64,000 nucleotides of DNA, taken from contig NZ_CP150233.1 of assembly GCF_037974265.1 (NCBI RefSeq), positions 2,356,001-2,420,000 of the forward strand, in the 5' to 3' direction. The position numbers were made by a program, and so were the translations under genes. Positions 7,768-17,132 of this stretch are shown piece after piece. Positions within the stretch are counted from its first letter, which is position 1. Each line of letters opens with the position of its first letter. This DNA comes from Paenibacillus sp. FSL R5-0623. Its GTDB lineage: Bacteria > Bacillota > Bacilli > Paenibacillales > Paenibacillaceae. The notes under the pieces were generated by a model that saw only the letters and a program-made list of their open reading frames with translations, made no database searches and was not told the origin of the DNA.

Positions 7768-8765
7768 GTGACGATATGAATAATTTGCGCCCAGTAGGGA
7801 TTATTGGTACAGGGAAATATGTGCCTGAGAAAATTTTGACAAATAGCGATCTGGAGAAAATGGTCGATACCAATGACGAGTGGATCGTCAGTCGTACAGG
7901 AATCAAAGAGCGTCACATCGCTGCACCCGATCAGGCAACTTCTGACCTGGCATATGAAGCGGCTATTAAAGCCCTTGAATCTGCAGGCATGACAGGCAGT
8001 GATCTTGATCTGATTATTGTTGCAACCATTACTCCGGATTCTTCGTTCCCATCGACAGCCTGCATCTTGCAGGACAAATTGGGTGCAAAAGGTGCCGCGG
8101 CATTTGATCTGTCGGCTGCTTGTTCCGGATTTGTATACGGTTTGGCTAGTGCTACGAGCTTCATCCAAAGCGGTATGTACAACAATGCACTTGTAATTGG
8201 TGCGGACTGCTTGTCTCGTATTACGGATTATACAGACCGTAACACTTGTGTCCTCTTTGGTGATGGAGCAGGCGCGGTAGTTGTTGGTGAAGTTCCGGAA
8301 GGTCGCGGATTCAAAGCATTCGATCTCGGTGCCGAAGGTGCTGGCGGTAGTCTTCTTCAGATGGAAGGCGGCGGTTCCCGTCTGCCTGCTACTGCAGAGA
8401 CTGTTGAAAATAAAAAACATTACATCAACATGAACGGTCGTGAAGTGTTTAAGTTTGCGGTACGTGTCATGGGGACGGCTACCATTGAGGTATTACGCAA
8501 GGCTGGTATGGAGCGTACGGATGTGGATCTGTTTGTTCCTCACCAAGCGAATATTCGGATTATCCAATCTGCGATGCAACGCCTTGAACTTCCTGAAGAA
8601 AAGGTTGTAGTCAACGTGGATAAGTATGCAAACACATCGGCTGCTTCCATCCCGCTTGCTCTGGTAGAAGCTGCGGAGGAAGGTCGCATGAAAGCCGGAG
8701 ATACCGTTCTGATGGTTGGATTCGGTGGCGGTTTGACATGGGGTGCATCGGTACTCGTTTGGTAA
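7764..8765 (+). CDS. fabH: 3-oxoacyl-ACP synthase III (FabH)
   Basis: This 333-residue initiating condensing enzyme joins a starter acyl-CoA (branched in this kind of organism) to malonyl-ACP. The catalytic triad is visible as Cys120 (DLSAACSGF), His260 (VPHQANIRI) and Asn290 (KYANTSAAS). The start is either the GTG at 7764, overlapping the plsX stop, or the in-frame ATG at 7776; the GTG is kept because of the coupling. In B. subtilis fabH lies elsewhere with fabF, so its presence in the fapR operon is a lineage difference. Confidence 0.95.
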   Translation: MSDDMNNLRPVGIIGTGKYVPEKILTNSDLEKMVDTNDEWIVSRTGIKERHIAAPDQATSDLAYEAAIKALESAGMTGSDLDLIIVATITPDSSFPSTACILQDKLGAKGAAAFDLSAACSGFVYGLASATSFIQSGMYNNALVIGADCLSRITDYTDRNTCVLFGDGAGAVVVGEVPEGRGFKAFDLGAEGAGGSLLQMEGGGSRLPATAETVENKKHYINMNGREVFKFAVRVMGTATIEVLRKAGMERTDVDLFVPHQANIRIIQSAMQRLELPEEKVVVNVDKYANTSAASIPLALVEAAEEGRMKAGDTVLMVGFGGGLTWGASVLVW

Positions 8766-8790
8766 AATAGACATCTGGGAGATGAATGAG

Positions 8791-9732
8791 ATGGGTAAAA
8801 TAGCATTTGTATTTCCCGGACAGGGATCACAGGCTGTAGGCATGGCCAAGGACGCGTATGAGTCCGTGCCTGCGGCAACCGAGATTTTTCGCACAGCAGA
8901 TGAAACATTGGGTTTCTCGCTGAGCAACCTTGTATTTGAAGGACCGGAGACCGAGTTGAAACAGACATCAAATACACAACCGGCTCTGTTGACAGCAAGT
9001 ATTGCCTTGCTTGAAGCTTTCAAAGAAAAAGGAATTCAGCCTGACTATACGGCTGGACACAGTCTGGGAGAATACAGTGCACTGGTGGCAGCGGGCGTTC
9101 TTTCGTTTGCTGACGCAGTGAGCACTGTACGGGCACGTGGTCAGTATATGGAACAGGCAGTACCGGGTGGACAAGGAGCGATGGCTGCTGTGTTGGGTGC
9201 GGATCGGGAAGCGCTGGGGGTGCTTTGCCGTGACGTATCTGAAAGTGGTCATGCGGTTGAACTTGCCAACATTAATTGTCCGGGACAAATCGTCATTTCT
9301 GGTGTGAAGGAAGGCGTAGCTGCTGTCGCGGAACGAGTGAAAGAAGCAGGCGGTAAACGCGCCATTGCATTGGAAGTAAGCGGTCCGTTCCACTCTTCAT
9401 TGATGAAGGGTGCAGCTGAGAAGCTGGCAGAGAAACTGAAATCCGTTACGTTCTCACCGGCAGCGGTCCCTGTAGTCGCTAATGTGACTGCAAGACCTGC
9501 AGAGGATGGACAGATTCAGGATTTGTTGACAGCTCAGGTCTATTCTCCTGTATTATGGGAAGACAGTGTGACATGGCTTATTGAGCAAGGCGTAGATACG
9601 TTCATCGAGATTGGATCTGGCAGTGTATTGACCGGTTTGATTAAAAAAACAGATAAAACCGTAAAACTGTACAATGTGAACAGTCTTGAAACGCTCGAAG
9701 CAACGGCAAGTGAATTAGAAGGAGTTATATGA
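8791..9732 (+). CDS. fabD: Malonyl CoA-ACP transacylase (FabD)
   Basis: This 313-residue enzyme transfers malonyl from CoA to acyl carrier protein. It starts MGKIAFVFPGQGSQ, with nucleophile Ser91 in GHSLGE and His201 in SGPFHSS. The ATG at 8791 is nine bases after GGGAG; an upstream ATG at 8782 abuts that site. It follows fabH by 25 bp. The gap to fabG (about 250 bp) holds a structured repeat element rather than a gene. Confidence 0.96.
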   Translation: MGKIAFVFPGQGSQAVGMAKDAYESVPAATEIFRTADETLGFSLSNLVFEGPETELKQTSNTQPALLTASIALLEAFKEKGIQPDYTAGHSLGEYSALVAAGVLSFADAVSTVRARGQYMEQAVPGGQGAMAAVLGADREALGVLCRDVSESGHAVELANINCPGQIVISGVKEGVAAVAERVKEAGGKRAIALEVSGPFHSSLMKGAAEKLAEKLKSVTFSPAAVPVVANVTARPAEDGQIQDLLTAQVYSPVLWEDSVTWLIEQGVDTFIEIGSGSVLTGLIKKTDKTVKLYNVNSLETLEATASELEGVI

Positions 9733-9781
9733 GTTAAACTAAACTTTTTACACGAGAACGGAGAGGACAGAAAAAAACTGA

Positions 9782-9902
9782 AGAAGCGGAGCGTTCGCCT
9801 AAAAGCTTTCTGAAAGAAAGCTACATCGGAAGCATACGCTATCACCGGATTTTCCCTTTAGAAAAGGGAATCAAAAAATCTGGGGATAACAGCGATCGGA
9901 AG
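9782..9902 (+). ncRNA. Structured intergenic element, copy A (unnamed RNA-like repeat)
   Basis: Conserved blocks shared with copy B at 21,719-21,803: AGAAGCG, then AGCGTTCGCCT (to 9800), ATCACC (9841-9846), a 9-bp stem (9845-9853 with 9875-9883) and TAACAGCGATCG (to 9898). CGTTCGC can also pair with GCGATCG around the whole unit (6 of 7 pairs). Within the loop CCCTTT (9854-9859) pairs with AAAGGG (9863-9868). A 40-base insertion (9801-9840), absent from copy B, forms its own hairpin. The element lies between fabD and fabG. I do not recognise it as a named RNA family. Confidence 0.6.
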
Positions 9903-9980
9903 TTTATTCTGTCATCGGAGTGGCAAGTGTAAACATTCTTTGGTTGAACTGATATAGATTTGGGGAAAGGAGGAATGATT

Positions 9981-10730
9981 ATGTCTAAACCATTAGAAGG
10001 TAAAAATGCACTCGTTACCGGGGCATCCCGGGGCATTGGGCGCAGTATTGCACTGGCACTTGCTGAAGCTGGGGCGAACGTAGCCGTGAATTATGCGGGT
10101 AGTCAAGCGGCAGCTGAGGAAGTGGCGGAAGCAATTCGTGCCAAAGGAGTCAAAGCGATTACACTTCAAGCCAATGTTGGCCTGATGGATGAAGCTGAAC
10201 AAATGGTCAAAGCTACACTCGAAGCATGGGGAAACGTTGATATACTGGTGAACAATGCCGGTATCACCCGTGATAATCTGATCATGCGTATGAAAGAGGA
10301 AGAATTCGATCAGGTTATTGAAACCAATCTCAAAGGTGTGTTTAACTGCCTTAAGGCGGTTACACGTCCAATGATGAAACAACGGTCGGGAAGAATTATC
10401 AATATCTCCTCGGTTGTAGGTGTGCTGGGTAATGCTGGACAAGCAAACTATGTTGCTGCCAAAGCAGGAGTCATTGGACTGACTAAGGCATCTGCTCGTG
10501 AACTGGCTTCTCGTGGAATCACAGTTAACTGTGTTGCACCAGGTTTCATTGAGACAGATATGACAAAAGAGTTGTCCCAGGAGCTGGTGGACGGTATGCT
10601 AAGTGGTATTCCGTTGTCCCGTTTGGGTCAGCCGGATGAAATCGCCGGTGTAGTCACTTTCCTGGCTTCACAGGCTTCATCTTATATGACAGGGCAGACG
10701 CTGCATGTCGATGGTGGCATGTACATGTAA
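9981..10730 (+). CDS. fabG: 3-oxoacyl-ACP reductase (FabG)
   Basis: This 249-residue short-chain dehydrogenase performs the NADPH-dependent reduction of 3-oxoacyl-ACP in chain elongation. It shows the Rossmann motif TGASRGIG (13-20), NNAG (91-94) and the catalytic Ser144, Tyr157 and Lys161 in the canonical spacing. The ATG at 9981 follows AAAGGAGG; an upstream in-frame extension has no ribosome site. It is downstream of fabD and the structured element, upstream of acpP. Confidence 0.96.
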   Translation: MSKPLEGKNALVTGASRGIGRSIALALAEAGANVAVNYAGSQAAAEEVAEAIRAKGVKAITLQANVGLMDEAEQMVKATLEAWGNVDILVNNAGITRDNLIMRMKEEEFDQVIETNLKGVFNCLKAVTRPMMKQRSGRIINISSVVGVLGNAGQANYVAAKAGVIGLTKASARELASRGITVNCVAPGFIETDMTKELSQELVDGMLSGIPLSRLGQPDEIAGVVTFLASQASSYMTGQTLHVDGGMYM

Positions 10731-10793
10731 TTCTTCCCGGACTTGAACAATAGTCGGGGAACAGGCGCTGGACGATCCGAAATGCCGGAAAAA

Positions 10794-10810
10794 GGCCGGG
10801 TTCCCCGGCC
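10794..10810 (+). repeat. GC-rich hairpin between fabG and acpP
   Basis: GGCCGGG-TTC-CCCGGCC is a perfect 7-bp stem without a following T-run. A TATAAT at 10855-10860 downstream, with only a poor -35 region, could give acpP an extra promoter. The hairpin may pause RNA polymerase or protect the end of the fabG transcript. Confidence 0.5.
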
Positions 10811-10882
10811 GGGAGCCGCATATGTCTTCTATGGCATTTTGCCTGCGATTCTCGTATAATACCAAAGAAGGAGGTGAACCGG

Positions 10883-11116
10883 ATGTCCGATGTATTGGAG
10901 CGTGTAAAACGCATCGTCGTCGACCGCTTGGGCGCAGACGAAGCTGAAGTTACACTTGAAGCATCTTTCAAAGAAGATTTGGGTGCTGATTCTTTGGATG
11001 TAGTGGAATTGGTCATGGAATTGGAAGATGAATTTGATTTGGAAATCTCTGATGAAGATGCAGAAAAAATCACGACCGTAGGTGAAGTTGTAAACTACAT
11101 ACAATCTCATACCTAA
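10883..11116 (+). CDS. acpP: Acyl carrier protein
   Basis: 77-residue acidic protein that carries growing acyl chains on a phosphopantetheine arm attached to Ser37 in [10 protein letters not shown]. Length and helix pattern are standard. The ATG at 10883 follows AAGGAGGTGAACC, one of the strongest ribosome sites in the window, as expected for a very abundant protein. The 150-bp gap after fabG with a TATAAT, and the hairpin after the gene, suggest that acpP can be transcribed at a higher level than its operon neighbours. Confidence 0.97.
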   Translation: MSDVLERVKRIVVDRLGADEAEVTLEASFKEDLGADSLDVVELVMELEDEFDLEISDEDAEKITTVGEVVNYIQSHT

Positions 11117-11126
11117 AGTCATTTTT

Positions 11127-11158
11127 AGTCCCGCACATGTTTTCGAACAGGCGGGACT
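11127..11158 (+). terminator. Hairpin after acpP, probably a partial terminator
   Basis: AGTCCCGC (11127-11134) pairs with GCGGGACT (11151-11158). Only a weak pyrimidine run (TCTCATC) follows, so read-through into fabF is likely. Confidence 0.6.
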
Positions 11159-11279
11159 TCTCATCATTCATTGGTTTTTCTCATTCCGCAAGCAGGCCTG
11201 TCTTGGTTGAATAGATGTCTGTTTGCGGATATTCCCACAAAATACTTGCGTAATGCAGTCGATATAGAGGTGACTCGGT

Positions 11280-12518
11280 TTGAAACAAAGAGTAGTAATT
11301 ACCGGAATGGGCGTAATGACATCGCTCGGAAAAGATTTGGAAACGTTCTGGGGCAGTTTAATGGCAGGAAAGTCCGGAATTTCTCAGATTGAGGCGTTTG
11401 ATGTTAGTGAATACACGACACAGATTGCAGCCGAGATCAAGGATTTCAACCCGGAAGAATATATGGATCGCAAGGATGCTCGCAAAATGGACCGTTTTGT
11501 ACAGTTCGCTGTGGCAGCCGGCTTCAAAGCTGTTGAAGACAGTGGTCTGAAAATTAACGAGAATATTGATGCAGAGCGTTTCGGTGTATCCATCGGATCA
11601 GGTATTGGTGGATTGGGTACGTGGGAGGACCAACATAATGCATTGTTGCAAAAAGGTCCAAAACGGGTAAGCCCATTCTTTATTCCCATGATGATCTCCA
11701 ACATGGCTTCAGGCCAAATGTCCATTTCTCTTGGTGCCAAAGGTCCTAACATTAACGTTGTTACGGCTTGTGCAACAGGTACACACTCCATCGGAGATTC
11801 CTTCAAGCTGATTGCGAATGGTGATGCAGATGCCATGATCTGTGGTGGTGCGGAAGCAACAATCAGACCAACGGGTCTTGCAGGGTTCTGTGCGATGCGC
11901 GCAATGTCTACACGTAATGATGATCCTGCGAAGTCCAGCCGTCCTTTTGATACAGAACGTGATGGTTTTGTTATGGGCGAAGGCGCTGGTGTTCTGATTC
12001 TGGAATCCTTGGAGCATGCTCAAAAACGTGGTGCACGCATTTATGGTGAAGTGATCGGTTACGGTCTGACAGGTGATGCACATCACATGACAGAACCAGA
12101 TCCGGACGGAGCAGCACGTTGCATGAAGATGGCACTTCGTAATGCGGGTATAGAGCCTGAAGAAGTGGACTACATTAATGCACACGGAACTTCGACGCCT
12201 GTAGGCGACAGATCCGAAACGCTTGCGATCAAAAAGGCATTTGGTGATCATGCGTACAAGCTCGCCGTGAGTTCCACTAAATCCATGACGGGCCACATGC
12301 TTGGCGCTGCTGGTGGTGTAGAAGCGGTCATCTGCGGATTGTCACTGACACATCAGACACTGGCTCCAACGATTAACCTCGAAAATCAGGACCCGGAATG
12401 TGATCTGGATTATGTACCAAATGTTCCACGTCAAACCAAAGTTAATATTGCCATGTCCAATTCATTTGGATTCGGCGGTCACAATGCCACCATTATTCTC
12501 AAAAAATTTGAAGCATAA
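11280..12518 (+). CDS. fabF: 3-oxoacyl-ACP synthase II (FabF)
   Basis: 412-residue elongating condensing enzyme. Catalytic residues are Cys164 ([10 protein letters not shown]), His302 ([11 protein letters not shown]) and His339 (STKSMTGHM). The start is a TTG at 11280, seven bases after AGAGGTG; the protein then begins [11 protein letters not shown] as in the family. Together with fabH, fabD, fabG and acpP it completes the condensing, transacylase and first-reduction steps. The dehydratase (fabZ) and enoyl reductase (fabI) are not in the window. Confidence 0.96.
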   Translation: MKQRVVITGMGVMTSLGKDLETFWGSLMAGKSGISQIEAFDVSEYTTQIAAEIKDFNPEEYMDRKDARKMDRFVQFAVAAGFKAVEDSGLKINENIDAERFGVSIGSGIGGLGTWEDQHNALLQKGPKRVSPFFIPMMISNMASGQMSISLGAKGPNINVVTACATGTHSIGDSFKLIANGDADAMICGGAEATIRPTGLAGFCAMRAMSTRNDDPAKSSRPFDTERDGFVMGEGAGVLILESLEHAQKRGARIYGEVIGYGLTGDAHHMTEPDPDGAARCMKMALRNAGIEPEEVDYINAHGTSTPVGDRSETLAIKKAFGDHAYKLAVSSTKSMTGHMLGAAGGVEAVICGLSLTHQTLAPTINLENQDPECDLDYVPNVPRQTKVNIAMSNSFGFGGHNATIILKKFEA

Positions 12519-12531
12519 GGGGCTAGTTCGT

Positions 12532-13236
12532 TTGAGTGAAGATCTGAAGCAGTTACAACATAAACTTCAAATCAAATTTGACAACAGGCAGCTTTTAAAA
12601 CAAGCGTTTACCCATGCTTCTTATGTAAACGAACACCGGTTCAGTCAGCATCAGGACAACGAGCGTCTGGAGTTTCTGGGCGATGCCGTGCTGGAACTGA
12701 CTGTATCGGAATACTTGTATCATTTGTATCCTAACCGTCCGGAAGGTGAATTAACTAAGCTGCGGGCATCCATTGTCTGTGAGCCTTCCCTCGTCAAATT
12801 TGCTGAAGCGTTGGGTTTTGGGCAGTATGTACTTCTTGGTAAAGGTGAGGAACTAACTGGAGGACGGACACGGCCGGCTCTGCTGGCAGATGTGTTTGAA
12901 TCTTTCATTGGTGCATTGTATCTGGATCAGGGGCTTGCACCTGTCCGGACATTTCTCGACCAGCATGTCTTCCCATTAATCGTATTGGGCAGCAAGCTGC
13001 AAATGAGTGATTATAAAACGGAACTGCAGGAACTTACTCAGCATCACAATATGGGAGCTTTGGAATACCGTATCGTTGAGGAACGGGGACCTGCCCATGA
13101 ACGTGAGTTTGTCTCGGAGGTCCATATGGGTCAAGAAAGGCTTGGCAGAGGTACAGGACGTTCCAAAAAGGAAGCGGAACAACAGGCTGCATCTGCAGCA
13201 CTTGATCGACTGAAGCTTCCGGAAGCCGGAGCTTAA
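12532..13236 (+). CDS. rnc: Ribonuclease III
   Basis: 234-residue double-strand-specific endonuclease that processes rRNA precursors and structured RNAs. It has the N-terminal catalytic signature [13 protein letters not shown] (from about residue 44), the second acidic site in [15 protein letters not shown] and a C-terminal dsRNA-binding domain (about 160-230, with [12 protein letters not shown]). The start is a TTG at 12532, nine bases after AAGGGG and 13 bp after the fabF stop; a longer open frame reaches back into fabF but has no ribosome site. The position before smc and ftsY matches B. subtilis rncS. Confidence 0.95.
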   Translation: MSEDLKQLQHKLQIKFDNRQLLKQAFTHASYVNEHRFSQHQDNERLEFLGDAVLELTVSEYLYHLYPNRPEGELTKLRASIVCEPSLVKFAEALGFGQYVLLGKGEELTGGRTRPALLADVFESFIGALYLDQGLAPVRTFLDQHVFPLIVLGSKLQMSDYKTELQELTQHHNMGALEYRIVEERGPAHEREFVSEVHMGQERLGRGTGRSKKEAEQQAASAALDRLKLPEAGA

Positions 13237-13258
13237 CCGATAGCGCATAGACAAACGA

Positions 13259-13329
13259 AGAGCAAAGAGCAGCCCGCGGGTCCGCCCCGGCGGAAGTAAT
13301 CGGCCGGACTGCTTTTTGCTCTTTTTTTT
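13259..13329 (+). terminator. Strong terminator after rnc
   Basis: A long stem pairs AAGAGCAAA and GAGCAG (from 13259) with CTGCTTTTTGCTCTT (to about 13325), with a GC-rich inner part, followed by T8. It closes the fapR-fab-rnc operon. Confidence 0.9.
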
Positions 13330-13365
13330 GTAAAGAGGTTCAGGAGAAGGTTACCTGATCGTTAA

Positions 13366-13403
13366 CTAAATAAGTGAACTTTATTTTAGTTCAATTTATT
13401 TAG
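13366..13403 (+). repeat. AT-rich inverted repeat upstream of smc
   Basis: CTAAATAA-G-TGAACT (13366-13380) pairs with AGTTCA-AT-TTATTTAG (13388-13403) across a TTATTTT loop, 14 pairs with one bulge. It lies about 50 bp before the smc start, in the promoter or leader region. No clear -35/-10 pair is seen around it. Confidence 0.55.
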
Positions 13404-13454
13404 GCGCTGGAATGCAATACTTGAAATTTGCAAGAGGAGGTGACGAGAAACCCT

Positions 13455-16400
13455 ATGTTTTTAAAACGGATTGAATTGGGTGGATTCAAGTCATTCGCCG
13501 ACAAAACGGAGATGGAATTCGTTCGTGGCATTACGGCTGTTGTAGGTCCGAACGGAAGTGGCAAGAGTAATATATCGGACGGAATCCGTTGGGTTCTGGG
13601 GGAACAGAGTGCCAAGTCGCTGCGTGGTGGCAAGATGGAAGATATCATCTTTGCAGGCAGTGACGCACGGAAGGCCGTTAATTTCAGTGAGGTGTCGCTA
13701 ACACTTGATAACGAGGATCACGCACTTGCATTGGATTTTGGTGAAGTGACGGTGACTCGTCGTGTACATCGTAGCGGAGATAGTGAATATTTTATTAACA
13801 AGCAATCTTGTCGTTTGAAGGATATTACGGAGTTGTTTATGGATACCGGCATCGGTAAGGAAGCCTACTCGATTATTGGACAGGGGCGAATCGAAGAGAT
13901 TCTGAGTACCCGTTCAGAGGATCGCAGAGGCATCTTTGAAGAAGCTTCAGGTATCGTTAAATATAAATCCCGCAAGCGGGATGCGACGCGCAAACTGGAT
14001 GAGACAGAGCAGAATTTGCTGCGGATTCATGATCTGGTGACTGAACTGGAAGATCAGATTGGACCGCTAAAGGAACAATCGGAGAAAGCGATCCACTATA
14101 AGGAACTTCGTTCACAGCTCAAATCACAGGAAATTTCCATGTATGTGTACCAGATCGAACAGATCCATGCGTCCTGGAGTAAGGCGAATGAGCGACTGCA
14201 ATCGCTAAAACAGGAAGAGGTTGGACTGGCAGCGATTGTCTCTACGCATGATGCCAAGCTGGAAAATGATCGGAATGCGCTGCGTATCCTGGAAACAGAG
14301 ACAGAGCAACTGCAAGCCGCTTTATTGCAATTCAGTGAAGCGACAGAGAAAAGTGAAGGGCTTGGGGAATTGCTCAAGGAGCGCTCGCACCATCTGCAAA
14401 CGAATCAGGAGCAGCTCAAAGTAACGCTTGCCGCCAGTGAAGAGAGACATCGCGAACGGGAAACTGAGCTGCTTGCACTGCGTGAGAAGTTTGGCAAACT
14501 TGAGCATGAACTGAATGATGTGAGAAATCAGTTGTCTCAGGAAGAAGCCAAACTCATCGGTGTTACAGGTGGCATTAGTCAACAGCAAGAGGAAAGCCTC
14601 AAAGGCAATTTGCTGGAACTGATGAATCAGATGGCTCAGACACGAAATGAAATTCGTTATGTGGATCAGCAGAAAGAAACGCTGGAACGCAGGATGAATC
14701 GCGCGGCTGAAGAATCAGGCAAATGGGAAGATCAGAAAGAGACACTGGAAAGTCGCAAAGCGGACATTGAGAAAAAAGTTGTTCGTTTGGGCAAAGAAAT
14801 CAGTGATCTGCGTGGTGGTTACATTACGGAAAGTGAACGACTTCAGTCGCTGCAGAAGCTTCTCGAAGAAAGTCGAGGCACGGTCCGTAAATGGGAACAG
14901 AAGCGTGAAGCTCAAGTCTCCCGCCGCGATACGATGAAAGAGATGCAGGATGATTTTGACGGATTCATGTTGGGTGTCAAGGAGGTCCTGAAGGCTTCAC
15001 GTAAAGGTACGCTTAATGGTGTTCATGGAGCTGTGGCTGAACTTGTTAAAGTTCCCGAGAAGATCGAACTTGCCGTAGAGACTGCAATGGGAGCATCCTT
15101 GCAGCATGTGGTCATGGAAAATGAATCAGTTTCCAGACAGGCAATCGCTTTTCTGAAGCAACGCCAGTTGGGGCGTGCAACGTTCCTGCCTCTGGATGTC
15201 ATTCGTCCTCGTGCCATTGGAGCGGCTGAACGTTCCATGATCGAAGGTATGGAGGGTTTTGTGGGGATCGGTGCTGATCTTGTACAATTCGAATCCAAGT
15301 ACGCTTCAATCATTGGCAGTCTGTTAGGTAATGTTATTATTGCCGAAACGCTGGAGGTTGCCAATAAAATTGCGGCTCGCTGCCAGTATCGTTTCCGGGT
15401 TGTGACGCTTGAAGGTGACGTGGTCAATGCGGGTGGTTCCATGACAGGTGGTAGCCAGCACAAGAAAAATGTGAGTCTGCTCAGCCGGAAACGGCAGCTG
15501 GACCAGCTCGACCAGGATATTTTGGATACGGAAAATCAGATCGTGAAACTGCATCGCAGTGTGGATGATGTAAAAGTTCAATTGGAGCAGTGTCAGGACA
15601 AACTGGATGAACTTCGTCAGTCCGGGGACGATACCCGAAATGCAGAACAGCAGGCTTCGATGGAAATGAAACAGGTAGAGCATGAGCTTCGCCATGTGCT
15701 TGAACAGGTTGCCGTTGCCGGGCAGGAGAAGAGCGGCTTTACCGAAGAGATCAAAGAGCTGGATACGGCTCGCATCGTCGCTGTGAAGAAGCTGGAGCAG
15801 CTTGAAGAGGAAGAAAAAGCGACTCATCGTGCCATTCATGCAGCTGAGTTTGCTCGGAAAGCCAATGAATCCGCGAAGGAAGAATTGCAGAGCCAACTCA
15901 CCGAATTGAAAGTGCGCGAAGGCAAGCTTGATCAGGAGCGATTCTCCAATGGAGAACAATTGCGACGTCTGGAGCGGGAAGTGGAGTCGCTGGTGAAAGA
16001 TCTTCGTCAGAATCGCACGTTGCTGGCTTCGATGGAAGCAGATCTCAAGAAAACACAGACCGAGAGTGTCAAGCAGATTGAAGATCTGAACCAGTACAAG
16101 CTGAAAAAAGCAGAAGCTTCCCAGGAGCTGGACTTCAAACGTGCTGCCCGAAGTGAGTTGTCGAAAAAGCTTGAGCTTGCCGAGAGCGAAACAAAGGAAC
16201 AGCGTACGCAGTTAAAAGCTGTGGAAGAGCAGATGCGACAGACGGAAATTTCCGTGAACCGGCTGGATGTTGAGCTGGAAAATATACTGCGAAAGCTGAC
16301 GGATGAATACGAACTGGGCTATGAACTGGCCAAAGAGCGTTACCCTGTGCCGGAAGATGTAGAGCATACACAGGCAGAGGTACAGAAGCTGAAGCGCAGT

Positions 16401-17024
16401 ATATCCGCCCTGGGTGATGTTAACCTGGGAGCGATTGAGGAGTTCCAGCGAGTCAATGAACGATACGAGTTCCTGAGTGAACAAAAGAATGACCTGGTGG
16501 AAGCCAAAACAACGTTGTATCAGGTTATTCGGGAGATGGAAGACGAGATGGCGAAGCGATTCAAAATCACGTTTGATGCCATCCGCCGTGAGTTCGGTAC
16601 CGTGTTTACCAAGCTGTTTGGCGGGGGACGTGCTGACCTTGTTCTGATGGACCCGGAGCGCTTGCTTGAAACGGGAATAGATATCGTGGCTCAGCCACCA
16701 GGCAAGAAACTGCAAAACCTGCAACTGTTATCCGGTGGGGAACGGGCTTTGACGGCGATGGCTTTGTTATTTGCCATTCTGCATGTCAAACCTGTACCAT
16801 TCTGCGTGCTGGATGAAGTTGAGGCAGCACTGGACGAAGCTAACGTGGTACGTTTTGCCCAGTACTTGCGTGAATTCTCCGAACAGACACAGTTCATCGT
16901 TGTTACCCATCGTAAAGGTACGATGGAAGAAGCGGATGTGCTGTACGGTGTTACAATGGAAGAGGGCGGAGTATCCAAGCTTGTTTCGGTTAAACTGGAA
17001 GATGAGGAAGCTGTAATTGCCTGA
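13455..17024 (+). CDS. smc: Chromosome segregation protein SMC
   Basis: 1189-residue condensin ATPase that folds and segregates the chromosome with ScpA and ScpB. The N-terminal Walker A is GPNGSGKSN (about 31-39). Two long coiled-coil arms flank a hinge (about 510-675, ending GGSMTGGS). The C-terminal head carries the ABC signature LLSGGERALTAMALLFA and Walker B PFCVLDEVEAALDEAN. The ATG at 13455 (MFLKRIELGGFKSFAD) follows GGAGGTGAC; an in-frame extension to 13428 is unsupported. Length is typical. Confidence 0.98.
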   Translation: MFLKRIELGGFKSFADKTEMEFVRGITAVVGPNGSGKSNISDGIRWVLGEQSAKSLRGGKMEDIIFAGSDARKAVNFSEVSLTLDNEDHALALDFGEVTVTRRVHRSGDSEYFINKQSCRLKDITELFMDTGIGKEAYSIIGQGRIEEILSTRSEDRRGIFEEASGIVKYKSRKRDATRKLDETEQNLLRIHDLVTELEDQIGPLKEQSEKAIHYKELRSQLKSQEISMYVYQIEQIHASWSKANERLQSLKQEEVGLAAIVSTHDAKLENDRNALRILETETEQLQAALLQFSEATEKSEGLGELLKERSHHLQTNQEQLKVTLAASEERHRERETELLALREKFGKLEHELNDVRNQLSQEEAKLIGVTGGISQQQEESLKGNLLELMNQMAQTRNEIRYVDQQKETLERRMNRAAEESGKWEDQKETLESRKADIEKKVVRLGKEISDLRGGYITESERLQSLQKLLEESRGTVRKWEQKREAQVSRRDTMKEMQDDFDGFMLGVKEVLKASRKGTLNGVHGAVAELVKVPEKIELAVETAMGASLQHVVMENESVSRQAIAFLKQRQLGRATFLPLDVIRPRAIGAAERSMIEGMEGFVGIGADLVQFESKYASIIGSLLGNVIIAETLEVANKIAARCQYRFRVVTLEGDVVNAGGSMTGGSQHKKNVSLLSRKRQLDQLDQDILDTENQIVKLHRSVDDVKVQLEQCQDKLDELRQSGDDTRNAEQQASMEMKQVEHELRHVLEQVAVAGQEKSGFTEEIKELDTARIVAVKKLEQLEEEEKATHRAIHAAEFARKANESAKEELQSQLTELKVREGKLDQERFSNGEQLRRLEREVESLVKDLRQNRTLLASMEADLKKTQTESVKQIEDLNQYKLKKAEASQELDFKRAARSELSKKLELAESETKEQRTQLKAVEEQMRQTEISVNRLDVELENILRKLTDEYELGYELAKERYPVPEDVEHTQAEVQKLKRSISALGDVNLGAIEEFQRVNERYEFLSEQKNDLVEAKTTLYQVIREMEDEMAKRFKITFDAIRREFGTVFTKLFGGGRADLVLMDPERLLETGIDIVAQPPGKKLQNLQLLSGGERALTAMALLFAILHVKPVPFCVLDEVEAALDEANVVRFAQYLREFSEQTQFIVVTHRKGTMEEADVLYGVTMEEGGVSKLVSVKLEDEEAVIA

Positions 17025-17132
17025 TCTGATCCAAACCTGCGAGACACATGAACTCATTGTAATCATTGAAAATCATTCAGATTGAGCATTTTTGCAAAAG
17101 CGCTTAGATTATGTACACGATGGAGGGGCTTT

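Noticed and set aside
7725..8420. Minus-strand open frame of 231 codons
   Set aside because: Antisense to fabH; composition is that of a shadow frame.
11171..11392. 73-codon frame between acpP and fabF
   Set aside because: It overlaps the start of fabF in another frame and lacks a ribosome site.
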